Assembly: GCF_901000735.1 (NCBI RefSeq)
Contig: NC_081547.1
Coordinates: 5,890,001 to 5,954,000 of the forward strand
From: Corylus avellana
Taxonomy: Eukaryota; Streptophyta; Magnoliopsida; Fagales; Betulaceae
Reading direction: 5' to 3'
DNA: 64,000 bases
The notes below the pieces were generated by a model. It was not told the origin of the DNA. It saw only the letters and a program-made list of their open reading frames with translations, and did not search any database. A program made the position numbers and the translations under genes. Below are positions 12,231 to 23,510 of the stretch, one piece after another; position 1 is the stretch's first letter; each line of letters opens with the position of its first letter.

Positions 12231-13590
12231 TTGCATATTTTATAAGCGAAAGGTACCGTATATAGATCAGCAACTGATTTAAAAGGACTTACTAATAAGT
12301 TCACAAAATAAGCATCAATAACGACAAAGTAAAGATTAGTACAAATTTTCTTCTGTTTAGGCTCAGATTTCCCCTTTTCTGATGAGAGTAGCTTAGGTAT
12401 TACATATTTCCAACAATCTCCTTAAACTCTCCATATGCATGTCACTGCTGAAAAATCCTCTCACGGTCGCCTGCATATAAACAGCCATCTACCAATAGAT
12501 CAATGTTAAAATGCCGACAGATGCTTTGCCTCATAACCTATTCACTTGTTTCATCATACATTTTTGGGAGAATAATGTTACGTTTCAAAGACACAAAAAC
12601 AAACAAAGAAAGGCATAAACTATTGTGCGCGTGGGTGTGTGTGCGCAGTTGTGAGCAAAGAAAGAGGTAAGCTACCAGTTTGAACTCCAAATTATTCATA
12701 CTCCTTAGCCAACCACAACTTTTCACAATAAAATTACTACTAGGTGTCGTATTTTTGCGGGAAATTTTCATATTTACACACACAACAACCCAATTGGAAG
12801 CCCAGGTTCTCATATGCATAGACATTTACAATATTTCAAACAAACATTGAAAAGAAGGCCCATCAGCATGCTCTTCGAAAGGAGTAGGATTTTATTTTTC
12901 TTATTGTTACTCTTTAAAAGCACAGTCTACAATCACTTGCACTCATAATAAAAATAAGTTTGGTTCCAAAGGAGCAGAGAGAACCTACAAATTTGATATG
13001 GATGGTCAAAGTTCTTATCCACAATCTTGCCCCTACAATTTCAAAATTTTCAACATCTTCTGCAATAAATTGAACTCTATTGCTTCGTGTGCGCTTTGCC
13101 AACCAATGATTTATAAGCATCACTCTATATTCACTTAAACTGTTTGGTTATATCAATCCATCGAAGTTGGGAGAATTCCATAGGGGTCACAAGCATAGGG
13201 CTTGGAATCTTTATTGACCTCCCATATTTCCCTAATCCCTCATGTTTTTCATCATCCTTCCCCCAACTCCAATCTCAACAAAAAATCTAAGATTTATTCA
13301 ACAAGTACCTCATCCATGCAGCCATTGAGAGGCAAAAAGAAGAAGAGATTACTTGTTTGAGCAACGAAGAATGAGTCCACCATAGCAATCCAGTATTATT
13401 CTTAAAAGGTATTTTAACATGTAGCACCCAAAATGGCTTTAGAGTGTCGTGCATCATTAATTACAGCAATAAGATAACAAGCAATTAATAATCAAAGAAA
13501 TATATGATAATTACTTCCCCTCACAATAACCAAATATTATCATCAGTTCAGAAAAATCAAACCAAGCTTTCATGTCATGATATAAGGATA
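12231..13590. other. 3' flank of the cystatin-related gene
   Basis: No coding exon could be supported here. Short open frames are unrelated to known families. It may contain untranslated exons of the minus-strand gene that ends at 13591. Confidence 0.4.
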
Positions 13591-14649
13591 CTAACCCTCC
13601 CAGAGGCCAGTGTGACCTTCCCAAATCCATTCTTTCCCACGAATGATGCCTGAACCTACTTAAAACAAAAAATGAAAGCTGAACATCATAAATCAATAAA
13701 ACTTCACTTGTGAAGAAGAATTAAACAAATTAGTCTCCTTTAAATGTAATTCCTTAATTTACCTTCCACTTGCTCACACTCCCTGAAAGACAGCACGGTG
13801 ATATTAACATCTACCGGTATCCTGCAACGCACCACAGCTTGATAGGTCTTAGTCTGGCCTCCAGCAGCAACCTCCTTGGCCACAAATGTAATATAATACC
13901 TCACCACATCGCAAGACTGAGACATAGCTTTCACAACCTTCCGAAACTTCACCTGAGGACTTTCAGGCTACGCAACAAATAATATCAGTCACAGAATTAA
14001 TGGAATATAAAACTTCCCTCTTAACAAATATTCATAAATTGTTTATTTTATTTTATTTTTTAAGAAAAAGAAAGACCAACCTTGTGGGTGCGGATCCAGG
14101 TGTTGTATTCCTCAATTGCCAAATTCGAATATTGTATGAACTTGCGGGCTTCAACCAGAGTGTTGACATTGCGTGGTTGAATTAAACCAAAACAGATGAC
14201 GCCACGCATGAGGGGAACATCAAAGCCCTATAACAACAAACAACGAACGAGTGAAAGGCGTGTATATATATATATATATATAGGAGTACGTAGTGACGAA
14301 GCCAATTAATTTTACTTACATCATTCTTCGAAACGAGTTCGAGGTAGCGGGCTAATTCTTCGTCGGTTATGTCATGCCAATTACCCATATCAGCATAGAA
14401 ATCATAGCTGCGCACTTGTTTCTCTTCTTTTTTTGGATGAATTCTCGCTCGCTTCTCGGGCTTGCCGCGGCGGATCTTGTCGGCGTCGAGATTAGGGTTC
14501 AGGCGCCTGGATCGCCTAAGAGGAGCAAGAACCGAGGCACGGCGCGTTCGCTTTCGTTGTTGTTTTTCCTCGAGAGGGGGATCTCCTAAATCAGAAAGAG
14601 GCGGGTGTCCTCTCTTCTCTTTCTTCTTCCTCACCACCACCTTAACCAT
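13591..14649 (-). CDS. Cystatin-related protein with basic N-terminal extension, four exons
   Basis: Minus-strand exons are 14649-14320, 14227-14081, 13967-13763 and 13655-13591, joined by GT-AG introns with continuous frame, predicting 248 residues. Residues 1-75 are strongly basic, with RKKKEKR, QRKRTRR and RRSRR clusters that look like nuclear localisation signals. Residues about 90-110 (WHDITDEELARYLELVSKND) and exon 2 (VPLMRGVICFGLIQPRNV, IEEYN) lead into a block reading VVRYYITFVAKEVAAGGQ, then TKTYQAVVRCRIPVDVN. That last block resembles the plant cystatin-related family (FYITFxA...KxYQAxV). The canonical inhibitory QxVxG loop was not found, so protease inhibition should not be assumed. 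The last exon is short (GSGIIRGKEWIWEGHTGLWE) and least certain; the 3' splice choice was made by phase and a nearby stop. An alternative is an uncharacterised nuclear protein with a cystatin-like fold. Confidence 0.6.
14262..14283. repeat. (TA)n microsatellite in intron 1 of the cystatin-related gene
   Basis: Uninterrupted TA dinucleotides just beyond the 5' splice site of intron 1 as read on the minus strand. Confidence 0.9.
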
Positions 14650-16080
14650 CTCTCTCTCTTGACAGAAACCCTAGCAATGATGAATTGTCAGCCGTGCCAC
14701 AAATCAATGCCTCCGGCCCGCGCCTCTTTTATGTTCTTTTTCTTCTTCTTGCCAACCAAAAAAAAGAGAAGTACAAATATATTTTAGCCCACTTAACTAT
14801 TATTTATTTTGTAATTATACCTCTAAATTTTAAAAAATGACATTGAGTCCTCGTATACTATCCTTGCATGTCAAATTATACATTTTTGCATTTTCCTTTC
14901 CAAAATACCAAATTTAGTAATAAATAAAATTAAAAATATATATATAAATAGAATATACAAAAAATATATAATATTTTCTATATATTCTAACTTAAACTTT
15001 TGAAATAAATGGTAGCTGAACATGATATCAAAGCCAAAGGTCCTGAAATGGAACATTAACTCTATAGTGCCCCTACTATGCGGTCCATCTGCAAACAATG
15101 CCTTTTGCAGCATCTGATAGTTGACTGACACATCACCTTATTATACAAGTACACAATAAAACTAAACACCTAATATATTCTTCTTCTCTTTAATAAATCA
15201 AATGGGTTCCGATTTCTTTTATTCTTCTTCTCTCTGAAACATTCTTCTCTTCTCTTCTTTTTCCATGTTCATTGATTTTTTCATGTACAGAATGGGTTGC
15301 GGCGACGTGGGTCTGGCAAACGCCCAGCAACGTTCTGGGTTGGCGTTCTGGGCGGGATGCTTGCCAATTTGGGCGGGCGTTCTGGGCGGCAGTGTTCCCG
15401 ACCCATGCCAGGATGCTGGCCGGCAGCGTTCTGGGCGTTCTGGGTTGGGTGGCAGCAGCGTTCTGGGTTGGGTGGCAAACCCAAAGGAATTTCCTTAAAA
15501 TTTTGAATAACAACAACACTAAGTGAGCAAAGATCCATTCGTTTAATCCAAAAATGACTATCACTACAAAGGTAAAAAATGACCCACTAAATTTAATCTC
15601 TTAGTATCAAATAGAAGCAAGTCCAAGCAATAATCATTCAACAAAATTGAAAAAACAAAGCTTGGACAATGGAACAAAAAATTGAAAAAAAAAAAACAAA
15701 ATAAAAAATTGCAACAAACTCACCTTGCTGGAAGGAACAAACCAACAAAAAAAATCTGCCGAATACGATTGAGCGATGGGCAAGGGCGGTAGTGATTGGG
15801 CGTGGCTTTGAGCAGGGGCGGCAAAAGCTTGTCCGTTGGGCTTGGGCAAGGCGTGTCTTTAGTTTGTTAGGGATGAATAAGATAAACAATGGAGCAAACG
15901 GGGTCTAAGTGTTTTTATTCTAGTGTTGGAGGTCCTATTCTATTAATTGTATCTAGCTTTGGTGTACATCTTCTATTGGTTGCTGCAATACTTAGCTTTT
16001 GTAGATGGATTGCATAGCAGGTTTTCCCTTAACTCTATTAATTCACTTTTTTTTTTTTTTATTACTATTATTATTATTTT
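14650..16080. other. Intergenic interval with a GC-rich GTTCTGGG repeat patch
   Basis: 14650-14700 should hold the 5' leader and promoter of the minus-strand gene. At about 15290-15480 the composition changes to GC-rich with at least six copies of GTTCTGGG or GTTCTGGGCG, in a background of AT-rich DNA. Frames are open on both strands there, but the encoded strings are low-complexity and match nothing known. No gene is called. Confidence 0.5.
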
Positions 16081-16084
16081 TTTA

Positions 16085-16366
16085 TGTTTACACTTTACCT
16101 CATGAAGTAATTTATATTTACACTTGACCTCCCAAAGTAATTTATATTTACACCTTACCCAAGAGAGCATTTTCGAACTTTTTGGTTGAAAAGTATCACG
16201 TGCCACGCACGTGACTTGGTTTCCGTATAAAGTGACGGCCAAAACAAACGGATGGGGTTTTTTGTTAACGTCTGAAACTTTGTGGGGGCCAAGTGTCACT
16301 TTTTAAACATTGGACGTTAAAACGAAAAATGGGTGAATACTTCATGGGGTAAAGTGTATTTTTCTC
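16085..16366. mobile_element. MITE-like inverted-repeat element
   Basis: Left end GTTTACACTTTACCTCATGA and right end ACTTCATGGGGTAAAGTGTA are inverted relatives, about 280 bases apart. The left terminus is partly repeated in tandem (three AATTTATATTTACAC-type units at 16081-16160). No coding capacity. Confidence 0.6.
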
Positions 16367-16639
16367 ATTTTGTTATTATCCTCCTTTGTGTAAGAGTGAG
16401 ATTTTGGTGTATTTTGGGCTTTGGAATTTGTGTCTTATTCGGATAGATAATGACTTCACCTGTTCGATTGGTTCACCATTACTAGTATATAAATTGCTTG
16501 GATGTTGATTCCTAGGATCAACAAAACTTCATTTGCGGGCCATTTTCGAGAAATCGCTCTACACATTTTATATTGGTCAAAGTGATTTCACTTCCAGCTT
16601 AACATTAATTGGGTTGAGCCTCTCTGTCCTATTGTAGCA

Positions 16640-17870
16640 TTGTATTATACACAAATGTATTACTCTACAAATCAACAATTAAATTTGTTGACCTCATACA
16701 AGTTAATGATAGACTCCATAAATTTAATGGTTGATCTATTGAATTTATAGTAGAACATGAGAAAAATATGGACTAATTATTGACACCAAGCATTTCTCTA
16801 GTATAAAAGCTAGCATTAACTTATCAGCAAAAATGTGTGGGTGGGGGGGAGTTTCAAGCACCAATAAATATTAATTTTGTTGGCGTCTTGAAAAGGCTAA
16901 AAACATAACATCATAATAATTTAAGGAAAATGCTTCCTCCATCCTTCCACTTTCAAAATTACCATTAGTTCTATGAGATTTATATGGATCCCATACATAA
17001 ATCCCACAAATCTAATGATAATTTTGAAAAGTAAACAGACGAGGGAAGGATATTTAGCACTCATAATTAAAAAGTTTAAGCACGGACAACAATATGATTG
17101 ATGGTAATATCTTTGTACTTTTCCTAATAATTTTAGTATCCCAATTATTGTCCATTACAAAATCTGAATTCTACCAAAGAGCACAATTGCAAAATCATGG
17201 AAGGTATATCCTAAACCAGAGAGCACAATAGCAAATCATCAATGGACATATAATGAAATAGTTCTATTCCACCTAAAATAAGCACCTAACATGTATAGCT
17301 TAGAGATGAACCAAAAAAAAAAACAAAAAACAAAAAATTAAACTCAACATAAAGGACAAATTAGGAAATGCTTATCGCAGCACCCTTATTCCATCCATTA
17401 GATTCTCAAACAATTTATCAAGGTGTTTCAAGCAAAATTCTACCATAACCCACTACAGACACCCAGGAATGAACTCCACAAAAATAAAAAATAAAAAAAT
17501 TCAAATATGCACAACTAACTAAATCTCCAATCAGGCAGCAAGAACCAAAACCCATTTAGAGATCGACCCAAACCCAGCATCAACATCCCAATTTTCCATC
17601 GGATTTTTGGTGTATAATCCACCGAAAAAATTGCCCAATCTAATAACTTACATCAAAACGACATGGAAAATACTACACTTCCCAAATTTATGCCATAAAA
17701 TTTATTATTTAGAAAAATGTATCTTTTGAAAGAAAAAAAAATTTAGTAAGTATAGAATTACTCAAACGACATTATGCAACTCTAGCACACACCTCAAAAT
17801 CACATACCCATTAGAGAATCTGAGAGAGAGAAAAAAAAAACACACACACGCACACAAGTCACACTTTAAG
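16640..17870. repeat. Segmental duplication, copy B (partner 11290-12230)
   Basis: Collinear with the 11.3-12.2 kb segment through the landmarks listed there, including CATAAAGGACAAATTAGGAA and a closing (CA)n. It contains extra sequence relative to copy A, for example around 16930-17050 and 17380-17800. No gene was seen. Confidence 0.65.
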
Positions 17871-18324
17871 CCCAACCGTTACCTATTGCGGCCCAAAACA
17901 TAACGAAGACCCATTTTTCTTTTGGAACCGTCTTTGCTAGACCCGTTAGTTTATACGAAGACCCATTTTTCTTTTCAGATCCGTCTTTTCGGACCCATTT
18001 TTGTCCGTTACTGTTAGTCAATCAATCACGTGATGCTCTGGAAATTCCCAGCAATGCACATAGACTAATCACTAATGACTATACAGTGATTGGAGGTCTT
18101 ATGCATGAAGCCTTGAAGACGAGAGGGATTCTCCCTTCCATACTCAAACGCTTTCTAGTTTCTCCCCTTGCGATTAATCGATGGGAGTGCCACTCCAACT
18201 CCAAGAGAGCCTATCTCGGGAGATGAGTGGTAGATGTCAAAGTTGGATCATTCCTCATCTCTACCCGTTGACTGGTAACTGTCCTAAAGAAATAGGAAGC
18301 GATCGATCGAGGACGCCATGGGAG

Positions 18325-18483
18325 ATGAGGGTGGTACCACACTTTGTGCTGGTGCATGGTATAAGTGGGGGAGCTTGGTGCTGGTACAAAATCCGGTGCC
18401 TCATGGAGAATTCCGGCTACAGGGTGTCATGTATTGACCTCAAAAGCTCCGGAATTGATCAAACCGATCCCGTCTTAAATTAA
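18325..18483 (+). pseudogene. Truncated methylesterase (MES17-like alpha/beta hydrolase) fragment
   Basis: The open frame reads MRVVPHFVLVHGISGGAWCW followed by YKIRCLMENSGYRVSCIDLK and ends in a stop about 53 codons in. HGxxxGAWCWYK is the oxyanion-hole segment of plant methylesterases and hydroxynitrile lyases; the closest family is methylesterase 17, which cleaves methyl-IAA. The catalytic Ser, Asp and His, which lie further downstream in the family, are absent. No continuation was found before the foldback element that starts 170 bases later. This is a gene fragment, not a working enzyme. A longer frame extends upstream to 18181 but that part is not conserved. Confidence 0.7.
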
Positions 18484-18651
18484 TTTCTCGATGTTTTAAT
18501 CGTAATGATGATGTTAACCACAGAAACGATGCTTAAATTGGGTCATGATGTAAATTGGGCTAGTGGTCTAAGATTTTCAAAGAGATGGGCCTTTTCAACC
18601 CATCTCAACACTTGCCGTTACTTTTATTTTTTTATTCTTTTATTTTTTTTA

Positions 18652-19372
18652 GGGTTAAATACTCTAAATCCTCCTAAGGTTTTTCAACTTTATTTCCCCC
18701 CCCCTTGATAAGTGACCAAGTTAATCCATCCGTTAGTTGACCGTTATGACTGACACGTGGACCAATCAGATGTCGACACGTGGCACAAATTTAATTTTTT
18801 TTAAAATTAAAAAAAATGTATTTAAAAAATAAAAATAAAAAAAGGGAAAAAAATTGGGGGTGGCCGACCCACCCCCTTGGCCATTTGGAGCCACCCCCTT
18901 TGGCCATGGGGGGTGGCACAGCCTATCCCAGCCCGGATGAGGGTGTAGCTCGGGCTTACAGGGTGGTGAAACCACCCAGTGATTACCAGGGGGTGGCTCA
19001 TTACCCATTGGAACAACAAGTGTTGAAACCCACCCCGAAGAGCCACCAGAGAGGGTGAAGCCGGCCCTTTAATTTTTTCCCTTTTTTAAAAAAAAAAAAA
19101 AAAACATTTTAATTTTTTTTTTTTAAAAAAAAACATTTTTTTTAATTTTTTTTTTTTAAAAAAAAACATTTTTTAAAATTTTTTTTAAAAAAAATTAAAT
19201 ATGTGCCACGTGTCGACGTCTGATTGGTTCACGTGTCAACCCTAACGGTCAACTAACGGATGAATTAACTTGGTCACTTATCAAAATCACAAGGACCTCC
19301 TGTGATAAAAATGAAACCCTAGGAGAAAAAAAAAAGTTGAAAAACCCTAGGGGGGTTTCGAATATTTAACCC
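18652..19372. mobile_element. Foldback element, copy 2, with GC-rich core
   Basis: Ends AGGGTTAAATACTCTAAATC and GTTTCGAATATTTAACCC are inverted copies. Arms carry GACACGTGGCACAAATTTAA on the left and its counterpart TTAAATATGTGCCACGTGTC on the right. The core at 18858-19065 holds GGGGGTGGC/GCCACCCCC units. Length and layout match the copy at 7840-8562, and this copy has no assembly gap, so it shows the complete core. Confidence 0.85.
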
Positions 19373-20040
19373 TTGAAAAAATTTCACCTCCCACCCCTAA
19401 TAATCAATTACTTTTGAAATCATAACCTTAAACTTAAAAAAATGTCAATTTAGAATTACTATCTTTCAGAAATTTATAATGTCAACAATCCCATCAGAAC
19501 TCAACATTAAATTAAACGGTTGACATGCGAAATTCCACAAGTACCCTAAAATTTTGATGTTTATAAAATTACAAAAATAACTTCAATTTGAAGGGGAGTA
19601 TTTTGGCCAAATTTACTTGTAAGTTTGTAATATATATATATTAAATGTTCAAACAAGGGAAAGGAAAAGGGGCACGATGATTCAAATTAGTGATATTCAC
19701 TTTATGAGGCATAGTTTCTAGCCAATTGAGCTACGTAGCACGAATTAATGGACTTCTTTATACAACTAAAGATTCCATTTAAAGGGTACAAAAAAATGAC
19801 TTTAATTTAAACCGGTGGATTGTTAATCTTAGATATGTATAAAAAGTTAAAAAAATCGTTAGGTCAAAAGAAGGGCCAAATTAAGAGCATGCATGCAATT
19901 GCATGACCCAAGGAGGAGATGATTGGTTTTTATGTCCGTAGAAGTAAACAATTATATGTATTGTGATTAAACATTAATATGAAGTATGAATTAAGAAGTA
20001 ACATTTAAACATTATTCTCTACCAAACCCTAGCATAAAAA
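19373..20040. repeat. Interval with a partial copy of the peptide-locus upstream repeat
   Basis: From about 19770 to 20020 this shares with 23.8-24.0 and 29.9-30.1 kb the sequence order TTTAAAGGGTACA, AGATATGTATAAAAA, TTAGGTC, a TATGTCCGTA-like phrase and GTAAACAATTATATGTA. It appears to be a detached fragment of the duplicated locus. No gene was seen. Confidence 0.5.
19669..19742 (-). pseudogene. Degenerate tRNA-Met-like sequence
   Basis: On the minus strand the order is GTAGCTCAATTGGCTAGA (A-box/D-arm like), an anticodon-loop-like CTCATAA containing CAT, then TTTGAATC (degenerate B-box) and GTGCCCC at the end. Stems are broken, so it is not a functional tRNA. It is a pseudogene or the head of a decayed SINE. 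Confidence 0.55.
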
Positions 20041-21030
20041 GCTCTGCTCTCTCTCCTTGATAGAAAAAAACCTGCCGCCGGAGCTAGAGGAGGAGGGAAA
20101 CCATAAGGTTTCCCTCCTCCTCCTCCCCTCTTCTACAGTTTTGTACTTTTCTTTTTGCTGAGTTTCTCTCTTCTTGAGAGAACTCTTATCTCCCTAGAGT
20201 TTTCTCTAGGTCTTTGCTCTCTAAAGTTTTCTCTAGATCAACTCATCGTCTTTATTGATTATCCAAGATCCTCTTAAAACAATAGTTTTGGTCTTCTGTT
20301 CTCCACCGAATTGCTGGCCGTTTATGTGAAGCTTTCAAGATGGGATTTTTCAAAATTAGATCTTGTTTTCTTCGCTTGGCCCATCCTGCAACGGGCCATA
20401 CCACCCCTCTCACAGGCATTCCAGCTTCCCGGCACCTCCTTCCGCCTCTTCTCCACACAGCCACGCACCGGACCTCGCGCTCACGCGTGGGTCCAACATG
20501 CCAGACAGGTTCCGCTCACCGCCTTCCACCGCCTTGTTCGAAGATGAAGCTGCTGGCTTCTAGTTTTTTTTTTTTTTTTTTTTTCTCTGTGTTTTTCTGT
20601 TTGTTGCAGGGTGTCGTGGTTTGTACAACTCAACCCGAACTTTTTGGGCTTCAGACTCTTTGTCTGTGTAGGAGATCCCCTTTCCGCTATTCTTTTCCTT
20701 CTTAATTTGTTCGGTTTCCATGGAAATCGGGCTAGATCTAAGTTGCCACCTCTTAGTCTATTCGGTTTCTTTGGTTACCGAATTAGATATCTAAGTTTCT
20801 AGGGATTCTTGTACTCCAGATAGTTTTATTCATCATATTGGGCCACGGCCTTCAAAAGCTGCATTCCCACGTGACTGTCACCTTCTTGGATTTCCTTCAG
20901 GCCTTTGAGGTGCTGATGTCTTTCATGGCTGGGTTTTTGTGTTGTATTTTTTTTTCGTTTTGTTGTTCCTCCTCTGTAATTTGGTTTATGTGGAATGAAG
21001 TAGTTTTTACAAAAAAAAAAAAAGAAAAAA
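20040..21030 (+). mobile_element. Possible non-autonomous LINE-type retroposon
   Basis: The segment starts with a CT-rich leader (CTCTGCTCTCTCTCC), has a more GC-rich middle, and ends with a T-rich 3' region and a poly-A tract (GTTTTTAC followed by A13 at about 21005-21030). This resembles a LINE 5' leader joined to a LINE 3' tail with the coding part missing. No clear target-site duplication was found, so the call is tentative. A retrocopy of a host transcript is the alternative. Confidence 0.35.
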
Positions 21031-21268
21031 AAGAAGAAGAAAAGCCTTTAACCCTTTATAGGAAATTGAATGACAAGATGACCCGGGAATAAAGATAATT
21101 TAGTCTAAGAATTGATTTGTCCTTGCATCAATTTTATTCAAACAATTTTTGGTTAGTTATTTAGTAGTTAGGACTTTTGGAAGTATGATCTTTTTTTAAT
21201 TGAATGATTTTTAGTTCAAGTACACATTTTTGGCAAGGATCACATTAATGTATCATACTAATTAATTT

Positions 21269-22726
21269 GGGGAAACTTCACACAAACCCTCTGAACTTTT
21301 ACGCGTTTTGAGAAAATCTCACAAAGTTCAAAAACTCTAAATTTTACTCGAACTTTTAATTTGATGCAATCTACCCATTTCCATCAGGAACAGGATCCTC
21401 TCCAATCCATTATGGACTGGAAAATATCTAGTTCATGATTAGGATTTCTAAGAAGAAATCCTATGGCTATAAATGGGATACATATCTCATTAATAAAAAT
21501 AATAATAAAATATTATTTTAAATTAAAAAACAAATTAATAAAAAAGTAAGAAAAAAAGGAAGGTGGCCGGCCACCCCCATTTTAGGTAGGGGGTAGCTCA
21601 AGCCACCCCCAGCTGGCCCGACCCGATTTGGCCAGAACCATAAGGCATGAGCCACCCTGGGCCAAAGGGGTGCCTTGACCACCCGTGGCCCGCTAGTAGT
21701 AGAACCTGAGGGCTGGTCAGGTTTGCCCCTTGGGGTGGCCGAGCCACCCCAGGGGGCTATGAAACAACTTCAACCACTGAGGGCCAGAATACCCAAGGCT
21801 CAGAGACCACGCTGCAAGATGGGGGTGGCGAACCACCCATGGAGGCCATGGGGGTAGTTTGAAAACCACCCCTTGGCGATACATTGGGGGTGTGAACCAC
21901 CCAAAATAGAGGGGTGGCAGAAGCCACCATGGGGGTGGCCGACCACTACTCTTCTTATTTTTTAAAAAAAAATTTTAATTTAAAATAATATTTTATTATT
22001 ATTTTTATTAGTGGGATATGTATCTCATTTATAGCCATAGGATTTTTTAGAAGAAATCTTAGCAATGAACTGGAAATCTTAGCAATGGTTCGGCCACCCC
22101 TTGGCCGGCCATTGGGGGTGGCTCTACCCAAAATGGGGGTGGCCTTTTTCTTTTTTTTTTTTAATTTTTTTTTTTTTAAAAAATTTTAAATAATGTTTTA
22201 TTATTATTTTTATTAGTGGGATATGTATCCCATTTATAACCATAGGATTTTTGAGAAAAAATCTTAGCAATGAACTGAATATTCTCTAGTCCATTATGGA
22301 TTGGAGAGGATCCTGTTCCTTTCCATCAGGATCTGGATCCCCTCAAATTGGAGTTTAAAACAAAAGCCAGCATTTAATACTTCGATTATATAAAACAACT
22401 GGCATTTTATAGACCATTGGATTTAAAATGAAGGGCCACGATTAACAATTGAAAAATCCTCAAGTTCTCTTCAATTGGAGGGGATCTCAATTCTCTAAAT
22501 TTACCCTAATTTTCACATTAAAAAAAAAAAAAAAAATTGAGCGTATTTTGGTATTTTTCGTAGATTCGTTAGGATTTAATGCCAAATCCTAATGGAGATG
22601 GGTAGATTGCATCAAATTAGAAATTCGATGGGTGACATTGAGAGTTTTTAAACTTCAAAGTTTAAAAATTCAGATAGGTCTTTTCAAAACGTGTGAAAGT
22701 TCAGGGGAGTTTTGTAAAGTAAACCC
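21269..22726. mobile_element. Outer foldback element of a nested pair
   Basis: Left terminus GGGGAAACTTCACACAAACC and right terminus GGGGAGTTTTGTAAAGTAAA are inverted relatives. The match continues inward through ACTTTTACGCGTTTTGAGAA versus TTTTCAAAACGTGTGAAAGT, then TTTGATGCAATCTACCCATT versus GATGGGTAGATTGCATCAAA. Flanks read TACTAATTAATTT on the left and TACTAATTT on the right, a possible slightly altered target-site duplication. Its left arm is interrupted by the element at 21389-22319. No coding capacity. Confidence 0.75.
21389..22319. mobile_element. Inner foldback element with GGGGGTGGC-type core
   Basis: Termini AACAGGATCCTCTCCAATCC and GGATTGGAGAGGATCCTGTT are exact inverted copies. 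The direct repeat TTTCCATCAGG flanks the element at 21378-21388 and 22320-22330. The core (21560-21950 and 22085-22145) has GGGGTGGC and GCCACCCC units like the other foldback elements, though the arms differ. The right arm is partly duplicated: the phrase AGTGGGATATGTATC with its neighbours occurs near 22011 and again near 22216. Confidence 0.8.
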
Positions 22727-22730
22727 TACT

Positions 22731-23510
22731 AATTTCTTATATATGTTAACGTGTTATATATATTTAGCAAAAGTAAATGAACAAGTAAAAAATTGATGAT
22801 CCAATAACCACAATATGTTAGATCAATGAATCCATTTAAAAGGGTTTCGAACAAAAATCTTAATTCAAAATAATAATAAATGCATCATATTAAAATAATT
22901 ATTATTCATTTATAAAATGAGAATATGAAAGTTATTATTATAAGGGGTCCGTGTTTTTTAGAAAAGAAATTATAGAAAAATTGCTTTTTGTAATATGAAG
23001 AGACAATTGAATAAATGTATAAATTAATTTGATCACATAGAATAAATGTTTTAATTCTTTTTTTGATAACAATGTTTCTTCTCTTATTCATTTCATAAAA
23101 ATAGAGTATGTTGTTCTAACAAAACAATATCATAGATACAATGAGAAATTTATTCCATCCAAATTTGAGTTATGTTTTATTTAAATCTTTGAATGTCACC
23201 GTCTCAATCAGTTTTCAGATCTACAACGTATTTTAGTGAATCATGTCTATGGCTGTTGCGGGGTTTGTCACAACTTTCTCAACTAGACAATGATTTCCTT
23301 ACTTTTCCATTTCCGCTACAAGTGTATTCTCAAACGCAATCTCCTTTGCTGCTTCTATCATCGGTGACAATTATTCCATATGTCTAATAATTCATCCACT
23401 ATTAGTCAGTAATTTGCTCCCATAAAAGAATGAGAGAGAAACCAAAGACAGACCGAAAATCTAAAATTGCTATTTTGAAGATTTCGTGTAAATATGCATA
23501 AAACAAAAAT
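22731..23510. other. AT-rich intergenic interval
   Basis: No gene, RNA or clear transposon structure was recognised. Short open frames are not similar to known proteins. Confidence 0.5.

Noticed and set aside
15190..15564. Overlapping open frames on both strands in the GTTCTGGG patch
   Set aside because: All are low-complexity translations of the same repeat; none resembles a protein family.
20340..20705. 121-codon open frame with a GC-rich first half
   Set aside because: Runs through a poly-T tract and has no family similarity; better explained as the leader of a retroposon-like segment.
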